Below are positions 38,618 through 48,482 of a stretch of DNA of 64,000 nucleotides, one piece after another. The DNA is from Methylophaga sp. Lineage in GTDB: Bacteria; Pseudomonadota; Gammaproteobacteria; Nitrosococcales; Methylophagaceae. Location: NCBI GenBank assembly GCA_002706095.1, contig PAJP01000025.1:1-64000 (forward strand), read 5' to 3'. The position numbers and the translations under genes were made by a program. Under the pieces are notes generated by a model. It worked only from the letters and a program-made list of their open reading frames with translations. It did no database searches and had not been told where the DNA came from. Position 1 is the stretch's first letter, and every line of letters starts with the position of its first letter.

Positions 38618-39748
38618 TTAGCTGGTTAATACCAGATTATCACGGTGAATTAATTCTGGTTCGCCAACATAGCCCAGAATAGATTCAATTTCAGTGCTGG
38701 GTTTGCCTTTAATCAGACGCGCTTCGTCAGCATTATAATTGGCTAAGCCTCTGGCGATTTCTTTACCATTCACATCACGACAAATCACCAGTTCACCGCG
38801 GGTAAACTGGCCTTCCACATGGGTTACGCCAACCGGTAACAAGCTTCTTCCCTGCTCTCTTAACACAGCCACAGCACCATCATCGAGTACCAATTGCCCT
38901 TTAGCAATTAAGTGTCCCACCAACCACTGTTGGCGCGCTGTAATCGGTTTATTGTCAGGCCACAGTAATGTGCCTACGCCGTTTCCCGCGGCCAGATGGC
39001 GAAGATTGTCAGGATGTTTACCGGATAAGATAACGGTGTAAGCACCTGAACGTGCTGCACGACGTGCAGCTAATAGTTTAGTGGTCATACCACCGCGACC
39101 GAGCTCACCTTTGCTATCACCGGCCATTTGATCAAGTGCCGCATTGCTGGCAGCTGATGCGGCAATCATGCGAGCATTCGGATTTGTGCGGGGGTCAGAA
39201 TCAAACAAGCCATCTTGATCTGTCAAAATAACTAATACATCGGCTTCAACAAGATTGGCCGTCATAGCAGCTAAGGTATCGTTATCTCCGAAGCGGATTT
39301 CTTCTGTGGCAATGGTATCGTTCTCATTCACCACGGGCAGAATATCGAGTTCGAGCAGCGTTTGCAGTGCACTTCGTGCATTAAGATGGCGACCACGATC
39401 TGATAAGTCAGAGTGAGTCAGTAAGATTTGGGCCGTATGGATACCGTGCTTGCCACATTCTGTGGCATAGGCGTTGACCAACTCCATCTGACCAACACTG
39501 GCAGCCGCTTGCAGACGATGAATTTCATGTGGACGTCTTTTCCAGCCCAACTTCTGCATGCCTGCAGCCACAGAGCCAGATGTGACTAGCACGACTTCTT
39601 TACCTTGGCGACGCAATTCGGCTATTTCCGCGCTTAACCAACGGATACGATCCGTATCCAAACCTTCACCAATACGGGTCAATAAAGCACTGCCAATTTT
39701 GATAACCCAGCGCTTAGTGTTCAATAATTGCTGATGCGGCTCTGTCAC
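38618..39748 (-). CDS. proB: Glutamate 5-kinase
   Basis: ProB phosphorylates glutamate as the first step of proline synthesis. The amino-acid kinase domain (about 1-260) has VIKIGSALLTRIGEGLD, VTSGSVAAGMQKLGW and FGDNDTLAAMTANLVEADVLVILTD. A C-terminal PUA domain (about 275-372) includes ALLPVG-like RSLLPVGVTHVEGQFTRGE. Length is 376 aa. It starts six bases after obgE. proA is not adjacent. Confidence 0.97.
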   Translation of the reverse strand: MTEPHQQLLNTKRWVIKIGSALLTRIGEGLDTDRIRWLSAEIAELRRQGKEVVLVTSGSVAAGMQKLGWKRRPHEIHRLQAAASVGQMELVNAYATECGKHGIHTAQILLTHSDLSDRGRHLNARSALQTLLELDILPVVNENDTIATEEIRFGDNDTLAAMTANLVEADVLVILTDQDGLFDSDPRTNPNARMIAASAASNAALDQMAGDSKGELGRGGMTTKLLAARRAARSGAYTVILSGKHPDNLRHLAAGNGVGTLLWPDNKPITARQQWLVGHLIAKGQLVLDDGAVAVLREQGRSLLPVGVTHVEGQFTRGELVICRDVNGKEIARGLANYNADEARLIKGKPSTEIESILGYVGEPELIHRDNLVLTS

Positions 39749-39754
39749 TGAAGT

Positions 39755-40834
<1,080 letters not shown>

Positions 40835-40879
40835 TTAATCTTATGTTCTTTCTGGTCATAAAACGTATATGCCAGAAAC

Positions 40880-40906
40880 AAAAAACCCCGCATCAGCGGG
40901 GCTTTG
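40880..40906 (-). terminator. Terminator between rpmA and obgE
   Basis: On the minus strand CCCCGC pairs with GCGGGG around TGAT and is followed by TTTTTTG. It would end most rplU-rpmA transcripts before obgE, so obgE-proB probably depends on read-through or its own promoter. Confidence 0.85.
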
Positions 40907-40939
40907 TGCTGTTTGCCCCATACGGGCTAACAAATATTC

Positions 40940-41197
40940 TTAGTCAGCAACAACACTGACGAAAGTACGGTTTTGAGGACCTTTGGTCTCAAATAATACT
41001 TTACCTTCAGCTGTTGCAAATAAAGTATGGTCTTTACCGATACCTACGTTACGACCTGCATGGTAACGCGTACCACGCTGACGTACTAAAATGTTACCAC
41101 CAGACACTAATTCACCACCGTAGCGTTTTACACCAAGGCGTTTAGACTCTGAATCACGTCCGTTACGAGTACTACCACCAGCTTTCTTATGAGCCAT
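40940..41197 (-). CDS. rpmA: 50S ribosomal protein L27
   Basis: This 85-residue protein opens [20 protein letters not shown] and contains [20 protein letters not shown], the standard L27 pattern close to the peptidyl transfer centre. It follows rplU by 23 bases. Confidence 0.98.
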   Translation of the reverse strand: MAHKKAGGSTRNGRDSESKRLGVKRYGGELVSGGNILVRQRGTRYHAGRNVGIGKDHTLFATAEGKVLFETKGPQNRTFVSVVAD

Positions 41198-41220
41198 TTC
41201 TTAAACCTCTTTTCCGATTC

Positions 41221-41532
41221 TTAGGCTGAGATGCCTGTGATTTCGATTTCAGTATATGCTTGACGGTGACCCATCTGTTTTTGATGGTGCTTACGACGTT
41301 TGAATTTGACGATTTTCACTTTATCGCCACGGCCGTTAGCTGCCACTTTTGCAGTCACTTTTGCACCGTCCAGGTAAGGCGCACCAACTTTGATGTCTTC
41401 ACCTTCGCCAACTAACAGAACTTTATCAAGCTCAACCGTATCACCGGCTTCAGCAGTCAATTTTTCAATGCGGAGCTTTTCGCCCTCTTTAACTCGGTAT
41501 TGTTTACCGCCAGTCGCGACAATAGCGTACAT
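41221..41532 (-). CDS. rplU: 50S ribosomal protein L21
   Basis: L21 is a 103-residue large-subunit protein that opens [18 protein letters not shown] and ends with the [18 protein letters not shown] block. I chose the ATG at 41532 because GGAG sits eight bases upstream and this is the usual start. The frame runs on to a TTG four codons earlier. It is the first gene of rplU-rpmA. Confidence 0.98.
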   Translation of the reverse strand: MYAIVATGGKQYRVKEGEKLRIEKLTAEAGDTVELDKVLLVGEGEDIKVGAPYLDGAKVTAKVAANGRGDKVKIVKFKRRKHHQKQMGHRQAYTEIEITGISA

Positions 41533-41592
41533 CGCTGTCTCCAAAGTATAATAGTGTTAATGCGGGTTACCCCACAAAAGACCGGCAATTGT

Positions 41593-41613
41593 ATCTCCTT
41601 TCTTCAAGGAGAT
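41593..41613 (-). repeat. Hairpin in the rplU leader
   Basis: ATCTCCTT and AAGGAGAT are perfect 8-bp arms around five bases, about 60 bases before the rplU start. A second stem, GTGGGGTAACCCGC, lies between it and the start codon. There is no T run, so it is a leader structure and not a terminator. Confidence 0.45.
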
Positions 41614-41700
41614 CAAATTCATATTGAAATATTTGCGCAGTATTCTCGCTCATGAGAAAGTACGCGTTTAAATTACACATTATAGGCAGATTACGGTTCC

Positions 41701-42669
41701 GTGGATATCCAATCCATCTATTCTTTAATTCAAGATGACATGAAAGCTGTAGACGAGTTGATCCAACAACGCTTACAGTCAGATGTTGCCCTCATTAACC
41801 AACTTGGCTTTTATATTATCAATAGTGGCGGCAAAAGGCTTCGCCCCGCCATCGCTATATTATCCGCCAGGGCATGTGGCTATGAAGGTAGCCAACACAT
41901 TAATCTTGCCACCATTATCGAATTCATTCATACCGCCACCTTATTACATGATGACGTCGTGGATAATTCTGATATGCGTCGCGGCCAGGAGACAGCGAAC
42001 TCTCTGTGGGGAAATGAAGCCAGTGTATTGGTCGGTGATTTTCTCTACACTCGGTCGTTTGAAATGATGGTCGAAATTGAATCAATGCGATTGATGCAAA
42101 TTCTCTCTCATACGACGAATGTCATTGCTGAAGGCGAGGTACTACAGCTACTAAATTGTCACGATGCAGATACTACCGAGGCACGGTATCTTGAGGTTAT
42201 CCATCATAAAACCGCGAAATTATTCGAGGCTGCTGGTCAGTTAGGTGCAGTCATCTCTGGCTCTGAGCCCCATATTGAAACCGCAATGGCCAATTACGCC
42301 ATGCACTTGGGCAGCGCCTTCCAATTAGTGGATGACTTACTGGATTACAGCCAATCCAGCGAGACTATTGGTAAAAATATCGGCGATGATCTTGCAGAAG
42401 GCAAACCCACTTTACCACTGATATACGCCATGCAGCATGGCAATGCAGAGCAAGCAGCCATTATTCGAGAAGCGATAGAAAATGGGCAACGGGATAGAAT
42501 CACTGAAATCATCCAGATCATTCAAGAAACCGGCGCCATTGACTACACAGCGAAGGCAGCAGAACAGGAAGTTAAGCAAGCTAAAGATTCACTCGACCTG
42601 CTTGTAGATAGTGAATATAAACAAGCACTATTATCGTTAGCTGACTTTTCAGTACAGCGCGATTACTAA
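41701..42669 (+). CDS. ispB: Octaprenyl diphosphate synthase
   Basis: This all-trans polyprenyl synthase makes the quinone side chain. The first Asp-rich motif is LLHDDVVDNSDMRRG and the second is FQLVDDLLDYS. Length is 322 aa with a GTG start. It is divergent from rplU, the usual gammaproteobacterial arrangement. The chain length (C40 or another) is inferred from the family name and not visible. Confidence 0.94.
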   Translation: MDIQSIYSLIQDDMKAVDELIQQRLQSDVALINQLGFYIINSGGKRLRPAIAILSARACGYEGSQHINLATIIEFIHTATLLHDDVVDNSDMRRGQETANSLWGNEASVLVGDFLYTRSFEMMVEIESMRLMQILSHTTNVIAEGEVLQLLNCHDADTTEARYLEVIHHKTAKLFEAAGQLGAVISGSEPHIETAMANYAMHLGSAFQLVDDLLDYSQSSETIGKNIGDDLAEGKPTLPLIYAMQHGNAEQAAIIREAIENGQRDRITEIIQIIQETGAIDYTAKAAEQEVKQAKDSLDLLVDSEYKQALLSLADFSVQRDY

Positions 42670-42749
42670 ATGCATTTAATGTCATCGATATGCTAACAAG
42701 AGCAGACCATAATCCATCCCGCTCGCATAGCTAGAGGTATTAGCAGCAT

Positions 42750-43835
42750 ATGATCTCAAACAGTGACATTTTAAATGCCAGAATTCTTATTGTTGATGAC
42801 CAGCTCGTCAACATTAAATTACTGGAGAAGATGCTGCATCAGGCTGGTTTCACTTCTCTTTTTTCTACGACACGAGGCGCGGAAGTAGAACAGCGTTATT
42901 TTGAATACGAAATCGATCTCATCCTACTGGATATTCGCATGCCGGATATGGATGGTTTTCAGGTAATGCAAACACTACAAACAGCGATTCAGAACGATTA
43001 CCTGCCAGTTCTCGTTATTACTGCAGAACTTACTCAGGAAATCAGAAAAAAATCGCTCTGTTCCGGTGCCAAAGATTTCATCACCAAACCCTTTGATCAA
43101 ACTGAAGTGATCCAACGTATCAGAAACATGCTGGAAGTCCGCTTGTTACACAAACAGGTAAAGACGCAGAATGAAACACTTGAACAACAGGTCAGACACA
43201 GGACACAACAGCTAGAACAAAGTCGTCTTGAAATTATTAAACGCTTAGGTCGGGCTGCAGAATATAAAGACAATGAAACCGGCAATCACATATTGCGTAT
43301 GAGCCATTTTGCGCAAATGCTAGCGCTTGCAGCAGGTTTAGATGAGAGTTTTGCCGCCGATATACTGACTGCGGCACCAATGCATGATATTGGAAAAATC
43401 GGTATTCCTGACCATATTCTCCTTAAACCTGGAAAGTTAGATGCTGACGAGTGGGAAGTGATGAAAACACACGTCAGGATTGGGGCTGATCTATTAGCTG
43501 ATACGAATGTGCCGCTACTCAAACTGGCCAGCAATATTGCACTGACTCATCATGAAAAATGGGACGGTTCAGGTTACCCACAGGGTTTAAAAGGCAAGGA
43601 TATTCCTATTGAAGGCCGCATCTGTTCCATATCGGATGTTTTTGATGCGTTGACGTCTGAGCGTCCATACAAGAAAGCCTGGCCAATTGAAAAAGCCGTC
43701 GATTATCTCATTGAACAAAAAGGTCGACATTTTGATCCAGAGTTAGTGACACACTTTCTTACCATCATCGAACAAGTCCTTCATTACCGTGCCCGCTTCC
43801 CTGATCATGTCGCAGAAACATCCGATATGGCTTAA
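42750..43835 (+). CDS. Response regulator with HD-GYP domain (RpfG-like c-di-GMP phosphodiesterase)
   Basis: The 361-residue protein has a receiver domain (about 10-130) with ILIVDDQ, the phosphoacceptor Asp in LILLDIRMPDMDG and a conserved Lys in FITKPF. A short coiled coil (about 135-160) follows, then an HD-GYP domain (about 165-350). The metal and catalytic residues are intact in MHDIGKIGIPD, THHEKWDGSGYPQGLKG and the IEGRI segment, so it should degrade c-di-GMP. No histidine kinase gene is adjacent. It is preceded by ispB. Confidence 0.93.
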   Translation: MISNSDILNARILIVDDQLVNIKLLEKMLHQAGFTSLFSTTRGAEVEQRYFEYEIDLILLDIRMPDMDGFQVMQTLQTAIQNDYLPVLVITAELTQEIRKKSLCSGAKDFITKPFDQTEVIQRIRNMLEVRLLHKQVKTQNETLEQQVRHRTQQLEQSRLEIIKRLGRAAEYKDNETGNHILRMSHFAQMLALAAGLDESFAADILTAAPMHDIGKIGIPDHILLKPGKLDADEWEVMKTHVRIGADLLADTNVPLLKLASNIALTHHEKWDGSGYPQGLKGKDIPIEGRICSISDVFDALTSERPYKKAWPIEKAVDYLIEQKGRHFDPELVTHFLTIIEQVLHYRARFPDHVAETSDMA

Positions 43836-43886
43836 TTTCACTTAAATGCTTTTTAGTTGCTGAAAGGTTCGCTATCCTTACTAACT

Positions 43887-44189
43887 ATGGCTCAAATATA
43901 TAAATATCACTTATTCTTCTGTACTCATCAGCGAGACGATGGCAGTGCTAATTGCGGAGAGCATGGTTCACAGTCGCTTCGTGATTACGCAAAACAACGT
44001 GTGAAAGAACTAAAAATAAAGAAAGTCCGGGTGAATAATGCAGGATGTCTAAATCGATGCAAGCTGGGGCCCATGTTAGTTATCTATCCTGAAGGGACTT
44101 GGTATCACTTTGAAACTGAAGCAGATATTGATGAAATCATTGAGTCCCACTTGCTAAACGACACGATTGTGGAACGCCTAGTTAAATGA
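43887..44189 (+). CDS. Thioredoxin-fold [2Fe-2S] ferredoxin-like protein coupled to hpnD
   Basis: The 100-residue protein starts AQIYKYHLFFCTHQRDDG. Its four cysteines fit the thioredoxin-like [2Fe-2S] layout: C11 in LFFCTHQ, a second in SANCGEHG, and CLNRC near the middle. I chose the ATG at 43887. The frame opens ten codons earlier at a TTG without support. The stop overlaps the hpnD start (ATGA), so it is translationally coupled to the squalene genes and may supply electrons to an enzyme of that route. This role is inferred from position only. Confidence 0.85.
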   Translation: MAQIYKYHLFFCTHQRDDGSANCGEHGSQSLRDYAKQRVKELKIKKVRVNNAGCLNRCKLGPMLVIYPEGTWYHFETEADIDEIIESHLLNDTIVERLVK

Positions 44190-45034
44190 CGCCGGATCAA
44201 TACTGCCGCGACAAAGCAGCAAAAAGTGGCTCAAGCTTTTATTACAGCTTTATGTTCTTACCGCCACAACGACGCCAGGCCATCACTGCGTTATACGCTT
44301 TTTGTCGAGAGGTCGATGATGCTGTTGATGAAATAGCGGATCCAGAAGTCGCGGCACAAACCTTAGCTTGGTGGCGAACGGAAGTAGAGAATATATTCAA
44401 CAAAACAGCCACACATCCAGTTGGTAAAGCCTTAGAAGAAGCACTACAGCATTTCGAGCTGCATCAAGAATATTTCCTTGAAATTATTGATGGCATGGAA
44501 ATGGACTTATACCAACACAGATATGAGGCATTTAAACATCTTGCGTTGTATTGTCATCGTGTTGCCAGTGTTGTTGGGTTGCTTGCTGCAGAGATTTTTG
44601 GTTACCAACACCGCCAGACGCTTAAATATGCAGAAAAACTGGGGTTGGCTTTTCAGTTAACCAATATTATTCGTGATGTTCGTGAAGATGCTGAGCGTGG
44701 CCGTATCTATTTACCTCAAGAGGATATGGACCAATTTGGTGTTAAAGCAGATGACATCCTGGCACTTAAGCAAACACCAGAACTAACCGCTCTTCTGGCC
44801 TTTGAAACGGATCGTGCCCGTACTGTTTATCAAGAAGCAAAAGGCTTGTTACCTCCTGAAGATCGTTACGCTCAGCGCACCGGACTCATTATGTCTGCTA
44901 TCTATGAAGCGACACTTGATGAAATAGAAAAAGACCAGTTTCGCGTGATGAAACAGCGCGTCTCTTTAACGCCTTTAAAAAAACTCTGGTTAGCCTGGCG
45001 TACATCCAGAGCAGAAAAAAAACATCAACAATGA
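44186..45034 (+). CDS. hpnD: Presqualene diphosphate synthase
   Basis: HpnD joins two farnesyl diphosphates to presqualene diphosphate, the first step of the bacterial three-enzyme squalene route. The two Asp-rich substrate motifs are FCREVDDAVDE (about 38-48) and QLTNIIRDVREDAERGRIY (about 156-175). Length is 282 aa. The start overlaps the ferredoxin-like gene and the stop overlaps hpnE, four bases each. HpnC is not in the window. A phytoene or C30-carotenoid synthase reading is possible but less likely beside hpnE. Confidence 0.86.
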   Translation: MTPDQYCRDKAAKSGSSFYYSFMFLPPQRRQAITALYAFCREVDDAVDEIADPEVAAQTLAWWRTEVENIFNKTATHPVGKALEEALQHFELHQEYFLEIIDGMEMDLYQHRYEAFKHLALYCHRVASVVGLLAAEIFGYQHRQTLKYAEKLGLAFQLTNIIRDVREDAERGRIYLPQEDMDQFGVKADDILALKQTPELTALLAFETDRARTVYQEAKGLLPPEDRYAQRTGLIMSAIYEATLDEIEKDQFRVMKQRVSLTPLKKLWLAWRTSRAEKKHQQ

Positions 45035-46305
45035 CCACCATAATTGTTGGCGGCGGCTGGAGTGGACTTGCTGCTGCTGTGCGTTTACTTGAACGAGGTG
45101 AGTCGGTCCATCTAATCGAGTCGGCAAAGCAGTTGGGAGGGCGCGCGCGCAATGTTTCCTGGAATGAGCAAACCATTGATAACGGCCAGCACCTGCTGAT
45201 TGGTGCCTATCAGCAGACTTTAAAATTATTGCAGGACATAGGTGCCGAAGAATCTGAATTGTTTCAACGCCTTCCTTTAAATGTATCAATACGCCACCCT
45301 TATTTTGCTGATTTAACCTTGACTGATACCCGGTATCTCCCCTGGCCACTCTCACTCATAATAAAAACTTGGCAACTCAATGGCTTTCCTGTTTTTGTGC
45401 AACTATCTCGGCTTATGTTTAAGGCTCGTTTGCAAAAGAAACTAGACGATATTCCTGTCTTAACCTGGCTAAAAAAAGAAAAACAAAGCGAGCGACTCAT
45501 TAAGCAATTATGGGAACCACTATGTCTCGCGACCATGAACACACCTGTTTCAGAAGCATCTACTCATCTTTTTGCTAACGTTTTATTAGACACCTTCAAA
45601 AAACGTGAATATGCTGACTTTCTCATTCCCAAAGTCCCTCTTGGAGACAGTTTACCTGCCTATGCTGAACGCTATATTCAGCAAAAAGGCGGAGAAATTT
45701 CTTTACAAAAACGTATCAAATCCATTCTGATAGAAGAGAATAAAGCGATGGGTGTTGTCACAGCCGATGATATGCACCTAAAAGCTGACAATATTATTGT
45801 CGCGACAGGATCTCACACGACACAACGTCTGATGGGTAAATATTGGTCATCCCCTCAACCAAGCTTTTACCCAATTATTACCGTCTATTTGCAATATACG
45901 CCTGACACAAAACTGTCCCGTCCACTATTGGGTTTAAGCGGCACTTTAGGGCAATGGGTATTTGATCGGGGTAATGGTCTACTTGCAATTGTCATCAGTG
46001 GGCCAGGCAAGCATCTTGAGTCAACGAATGATGAGCTTATCGATCGCTTACACGATGAACTTTGCCAAGCTGACTTAGTCATTACCTCAGCATTGATTGA
46101 TGGTTATATTATCCGTGAAAAACGAGCTACCTTCAGCAGTTACGTTGATGTCAGCTCAGATCGGCCACATACACAATCCTCAGTAAATGGATTGTATTTA
46201 GCCGGTGATATTATTCATAACCTGTATCCTGCTACACTAGAAGGTGCGGTGATTAATGGTGAGAAAGCCGCCGAATTGATAATGACAATCAACACGGTTC
46301 GCTAA
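45031..46305 (+). CDS. hpnE: Hydroxysqualene dehydroxylase
   Basis: HpnE is an FAD amine-oxidase-fold enzyme that removes the hydroxyl group from hydroxysqualene to give squalene. The N-terminal FAD fold is TTIIVGGGWSGLAAAVRL, and the C-terminal flavin motif is GLYLAGDIIHNLYPATLEGA. Length is 424 aa. Overlap with hpnD by four bases shows coupling. Without hpnC in view, the pathway is incomplete here. Confidence 0.87.
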   Translation: MTTIIVGGGWSGLAAAVRLLERGESVHLIESAKQLGGRARNVSWNEQTIDNGQHLLIGAYQQTLKLLQDIGAEESELFQRLPLNVSIRHPYFADLTLTDTRYLPWPLSLIIKTWQLNGFPVFVQLSRLMFKARLQKKLDDIPVLTWLKKEKQSERLIKQLWEPLCLATMNTPVSEASTHLFANVLLDTFKKREYADFLIPKVPLGDSLPAYAERYIQQKGGEISLQKRIKSILIEENKAMGVVTADDMHLKADNIIVATGSHTTQRLMGKYWSSPQPSFYPIITVYLQYTPDTKLSRPLLGLSGTLGQWVFDRGNGLLAIVISGPGKHLESTNDELIDRLHDELCQADLVITSALIDGYIIREKRATFSSYVDVSSDRPHTQSSVNGLYLAGDIIHNLYPATLEGAVINGEKAAELIMTINTVR

Positions 46306-46362
46306 GCGATTAATCACTTGCTATACTTTATGGCTCAATATTTATAACAATAAGGGAATGCT

Positions 46363-46722
46363 ATGCTGAAACAGATAAAATTACTTTTAATTGCGTTATT
46401 TTTAGGTACATTTATCGTTGCTTGCAGCGATGACAACACCGCCCAAACAGAATCTAACGATGCCTCTACCCCTTCATCTGCTGAAATGAGCAGTGATGAT
46501 ACAACGGACACAGCCGGTACAGTGACTGATGAAACTGACACCATTGCTGGTATGACCAAAGAAGAAGCCATTGCAAAATGGGGTGAACCCGATGTTACCC
46601 AGACACACAAAATCGACTCATTGACGGTTGATCACCTTGAATGGCATAAAAAAGACGGTATTACGGCAGTACAATTCCACAACGATGTTGCACAATTCAG
46701 CCAATTCGTACCAGCTGAATAA
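46363..46722 (+). CDS. Small lipoprotein of unknown function
   Basis: The 119-residue precursor has a lipobox (FIVACS) with the lipidated Cys at residue 21. A Ser/Thr/Asp/Glu-rich linker of about 40 residues follows. A C-terminal domain of about 55 residues begins MTKEEAIAKWGEPDVTQ, which resembles the BamE/SmpA-like repeat that starts with a GxP turn. The family is not certain. The ribosome site is AAGGGA. It sits between hpnE and an SDR gene with only six bases to the latter. Confidence 0.8.
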   Translation: MLKQIKLLLIALFLGTFIVACSDDNTAQTESNDASTPSSAEMSSDDTTDTAGTVTDETDTIAGMTKEEAIAKWGEPDVTQTHKIDSLTVDHLEWHKKDGITAVQFHNDVAQFSQFVPAE

Positions 46723-46728
46723 ATCTTA

Positions 46729-47436
46729 ATGCAATTACATACTGAGGATGGCCAATTGGCTCAGCAAATTATTCTTATCACCGGTGCCGCTCAAGGCATC
46801 GGTGCCTCAGTAGCAAAAGCCTGCGCAAACGCAGGTGCTACAGTCATCCTACTGGACAAACAGGTTCCACAACTTGAGAGTGTTTATGATGAGATTGTAG
46901 AACAAACAGGTATCACTCCAGCCATCTACCCTCTTGATCTCAAGGGAGCAACAGTGGATGACTATAAACAGTTAGCCAAAACTATCTCTGATAACTTTGG
47001 CAGATTAGATGCATTAGTGCACTGCGCCGCTACCTTGGGACAGTTAGCGCCGGTTATCAATCAAGATGCCAAAACATGGGCTGAAACCCTGCATATCAAC
47101 CTGACAGCTGTCTATTTACTTACCCAGGCTTGTCTTCCTCTGCTCAAGCAGCAAAATAGCCAGCTTATTTTCACTACAGATATTCACAAGCATACTGCTT
47201 ACTGGGGCGCTTACGGTATCAGTAAGGCTGCGATAGAAGCCTTTGCGGCTCAACTGCAGGACGAGCTTGAAGCTGAAGGAAAAGTCAGCGTCAGCACCAT
47301 TGATCCTGGTGAAGTGAGAACGAGCTTATTTGCACGGGCTTATCCAGCACGCAATCCTGAAGGCTTGAAATCACCGGATGATATTGTCGGTTTATACTTA
47401 TCCAAACTCATGACAGAAGTGGAACACGCCGGTTAG
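46729..47436 (+). CDS. Short-chain dehydrogenase (YciK-like)
   Basis: This is a 235-residue NAD(P)-dependent oxidoreductase with TGAAQGIGASVA as the cofactor loop, NLTAVYLLTQA, and the catalytic pair in YGISK. The serine normally found 12-14 residues before the tyrosine is a threonine (FTTDIHKH). It resembles E. coli YciK, whose substrate is unknown. It has no strong ribosome site and starts six bases after the lipoprotein gene. Confidence 0.85.
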   Translation: MQLHTEDGQLAQQIILITGAAQGIGASVAKACANAGATVILLDKQVPQLESVYDEIVEQTGITPAIYPLDLKGATVDDYKQLAKTISDNFGRLDALVHCAATLGQLAPVINQDAKTWAETLHINLTAVYLLTQACLPLLKQQNSQLIFTTDIHKHTAYWGAYGISKAAIEAFAAQLQDELEAEGKVSVSTIDPGEVRTSLFARAYPARNPEGLKSPDDIVGLYLSKLMTEVEHAG

Positions 47437-47549
47437 CTTAGCGTCAAAGTTTCGACATCAACAACGTAACATGCTGATTTAATTGCACTAATAGTTGTTG
47501 GCACACTTATAGCAGGTTATAGTCATAACTTGAATAAGGATGTGCTCCC

Positions 47550-48467
47550 ATGGAACACGTATCAACAACAAATCAACAAAGACTAAGCCTTGTTGAAGGC
47601 TTAAAACCAAAACAAGATATCTCGCAGACTAAGACAGCAGAACAAGTTCATCAACAGTTGCCTTATATACTGCAAACCAGTCTTATCCTTGAAGATATGC
47701 TTGGATTATTTCAACGCGAAGTTGATGCCGTTTTCCCTGAGTGCAGTTTCCATTATCAAAACAGTAGCATGAAAGTGCAGATTGATTCCGCACAGAAATT
47801 TCATCATCGTTGCCACTACAAGCTTGAAATGAATGGTGATTATCTGGGCGACATCACCTTCACTCAGCGTAAAAAGTTTTCTGATGCTGACATCCATTTC
47901 CTGGAAGACTTACTCAGCTTGTTGGTTCACCCTCTCAAAAACTGTCTGCTTTATAAAAAAGCGTTAGCTGCAGCATTGTTAGATGATCTGACAAACTTAG
48001 GAAATCGTGCAGCCTATGAGAAGAACTTACAACGAGAAGTAGAAAGAACAAAACGCCATGATACGCCTCTGTCACTTATCGTCATCGATATCGATAATTT
48101 CAAATCTATCAATGATCAATTTGGCCACTCATCTGGTGACAAGGCACTAAAAATACTCGCTGATATGATTAATCATTCACTCCGTAGCAGTGATATGGCA
48201 TTCAGATTTGGTGGCGAAGAGTTTGTTTTATTGCTGCCTGAAACCAATATTCATGATGCAGAAATTGTGGCAGAGAGAGTACGTGAATCTGTCTCTCAAA
48301 TACTGTCACATGATGGAAAAAACAGCTTTAGCTTTACAGTGAGTTTAGGTGTAGCCCAGCTCCAGACGAATGAAGAGGGCTACCACTTGTTTGAGCGCGC
48401 TGATATGGCCCTCTATGAAGCCAAACACACGGGCAAAAATGTGACCGTATGCGCCAGACAACCGTAA
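47550..48467 (+). CDS. Diguanylate cyclase
   Basis: The 305-residue protein has an N-terminal sensory region (about 40-145) without membrane segments, and a GGDEF domain (about 150-303). The active site is FRFGGEEFVLLLPE, intact for making c-di-GMP from GTP. An inhibitory I-site RxxD, seen as LRSSD, lies five residues ahead. ALLDDLTNLGNRAAYEKNL marks the domain start. Its input signal is unknown. Confidence 0.92.
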   Translation: MEHVSTTNQQRLSLVEGLKPKQDISQTKTAEQVHQQLPYILQTSLILEDMLGLFQREVDAVFPECSFHYQNSSMKVQIDSAQKFHHRCHYKLEMNGDYLGDITFTQRKKFSDADIHFLEDLLSLLVHPLKNCLLYKKALAAALLDDLTNLGNRAAYEKNLQREVERTKRHDTPLSLIVIDIDNFKSINDQFGHSSGDKALKILADMINHSLRSSDMAFRFGGEEFVLLLPETNIHDAEIVAERVRESVSQILSHDGKNSFSFTVSLGVAQLQTNEEGYHLFERADMALYEAKHTGKNVTVCARQP

Positions 48468-48482
48468 GTAACTATAAACTGA

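Noticed and set aside
44186-45034. CrtB-type phytoene synthase
   Set aside because: Motifs are shared by the family, but the overlap with hpnE makes HpnD the better call.
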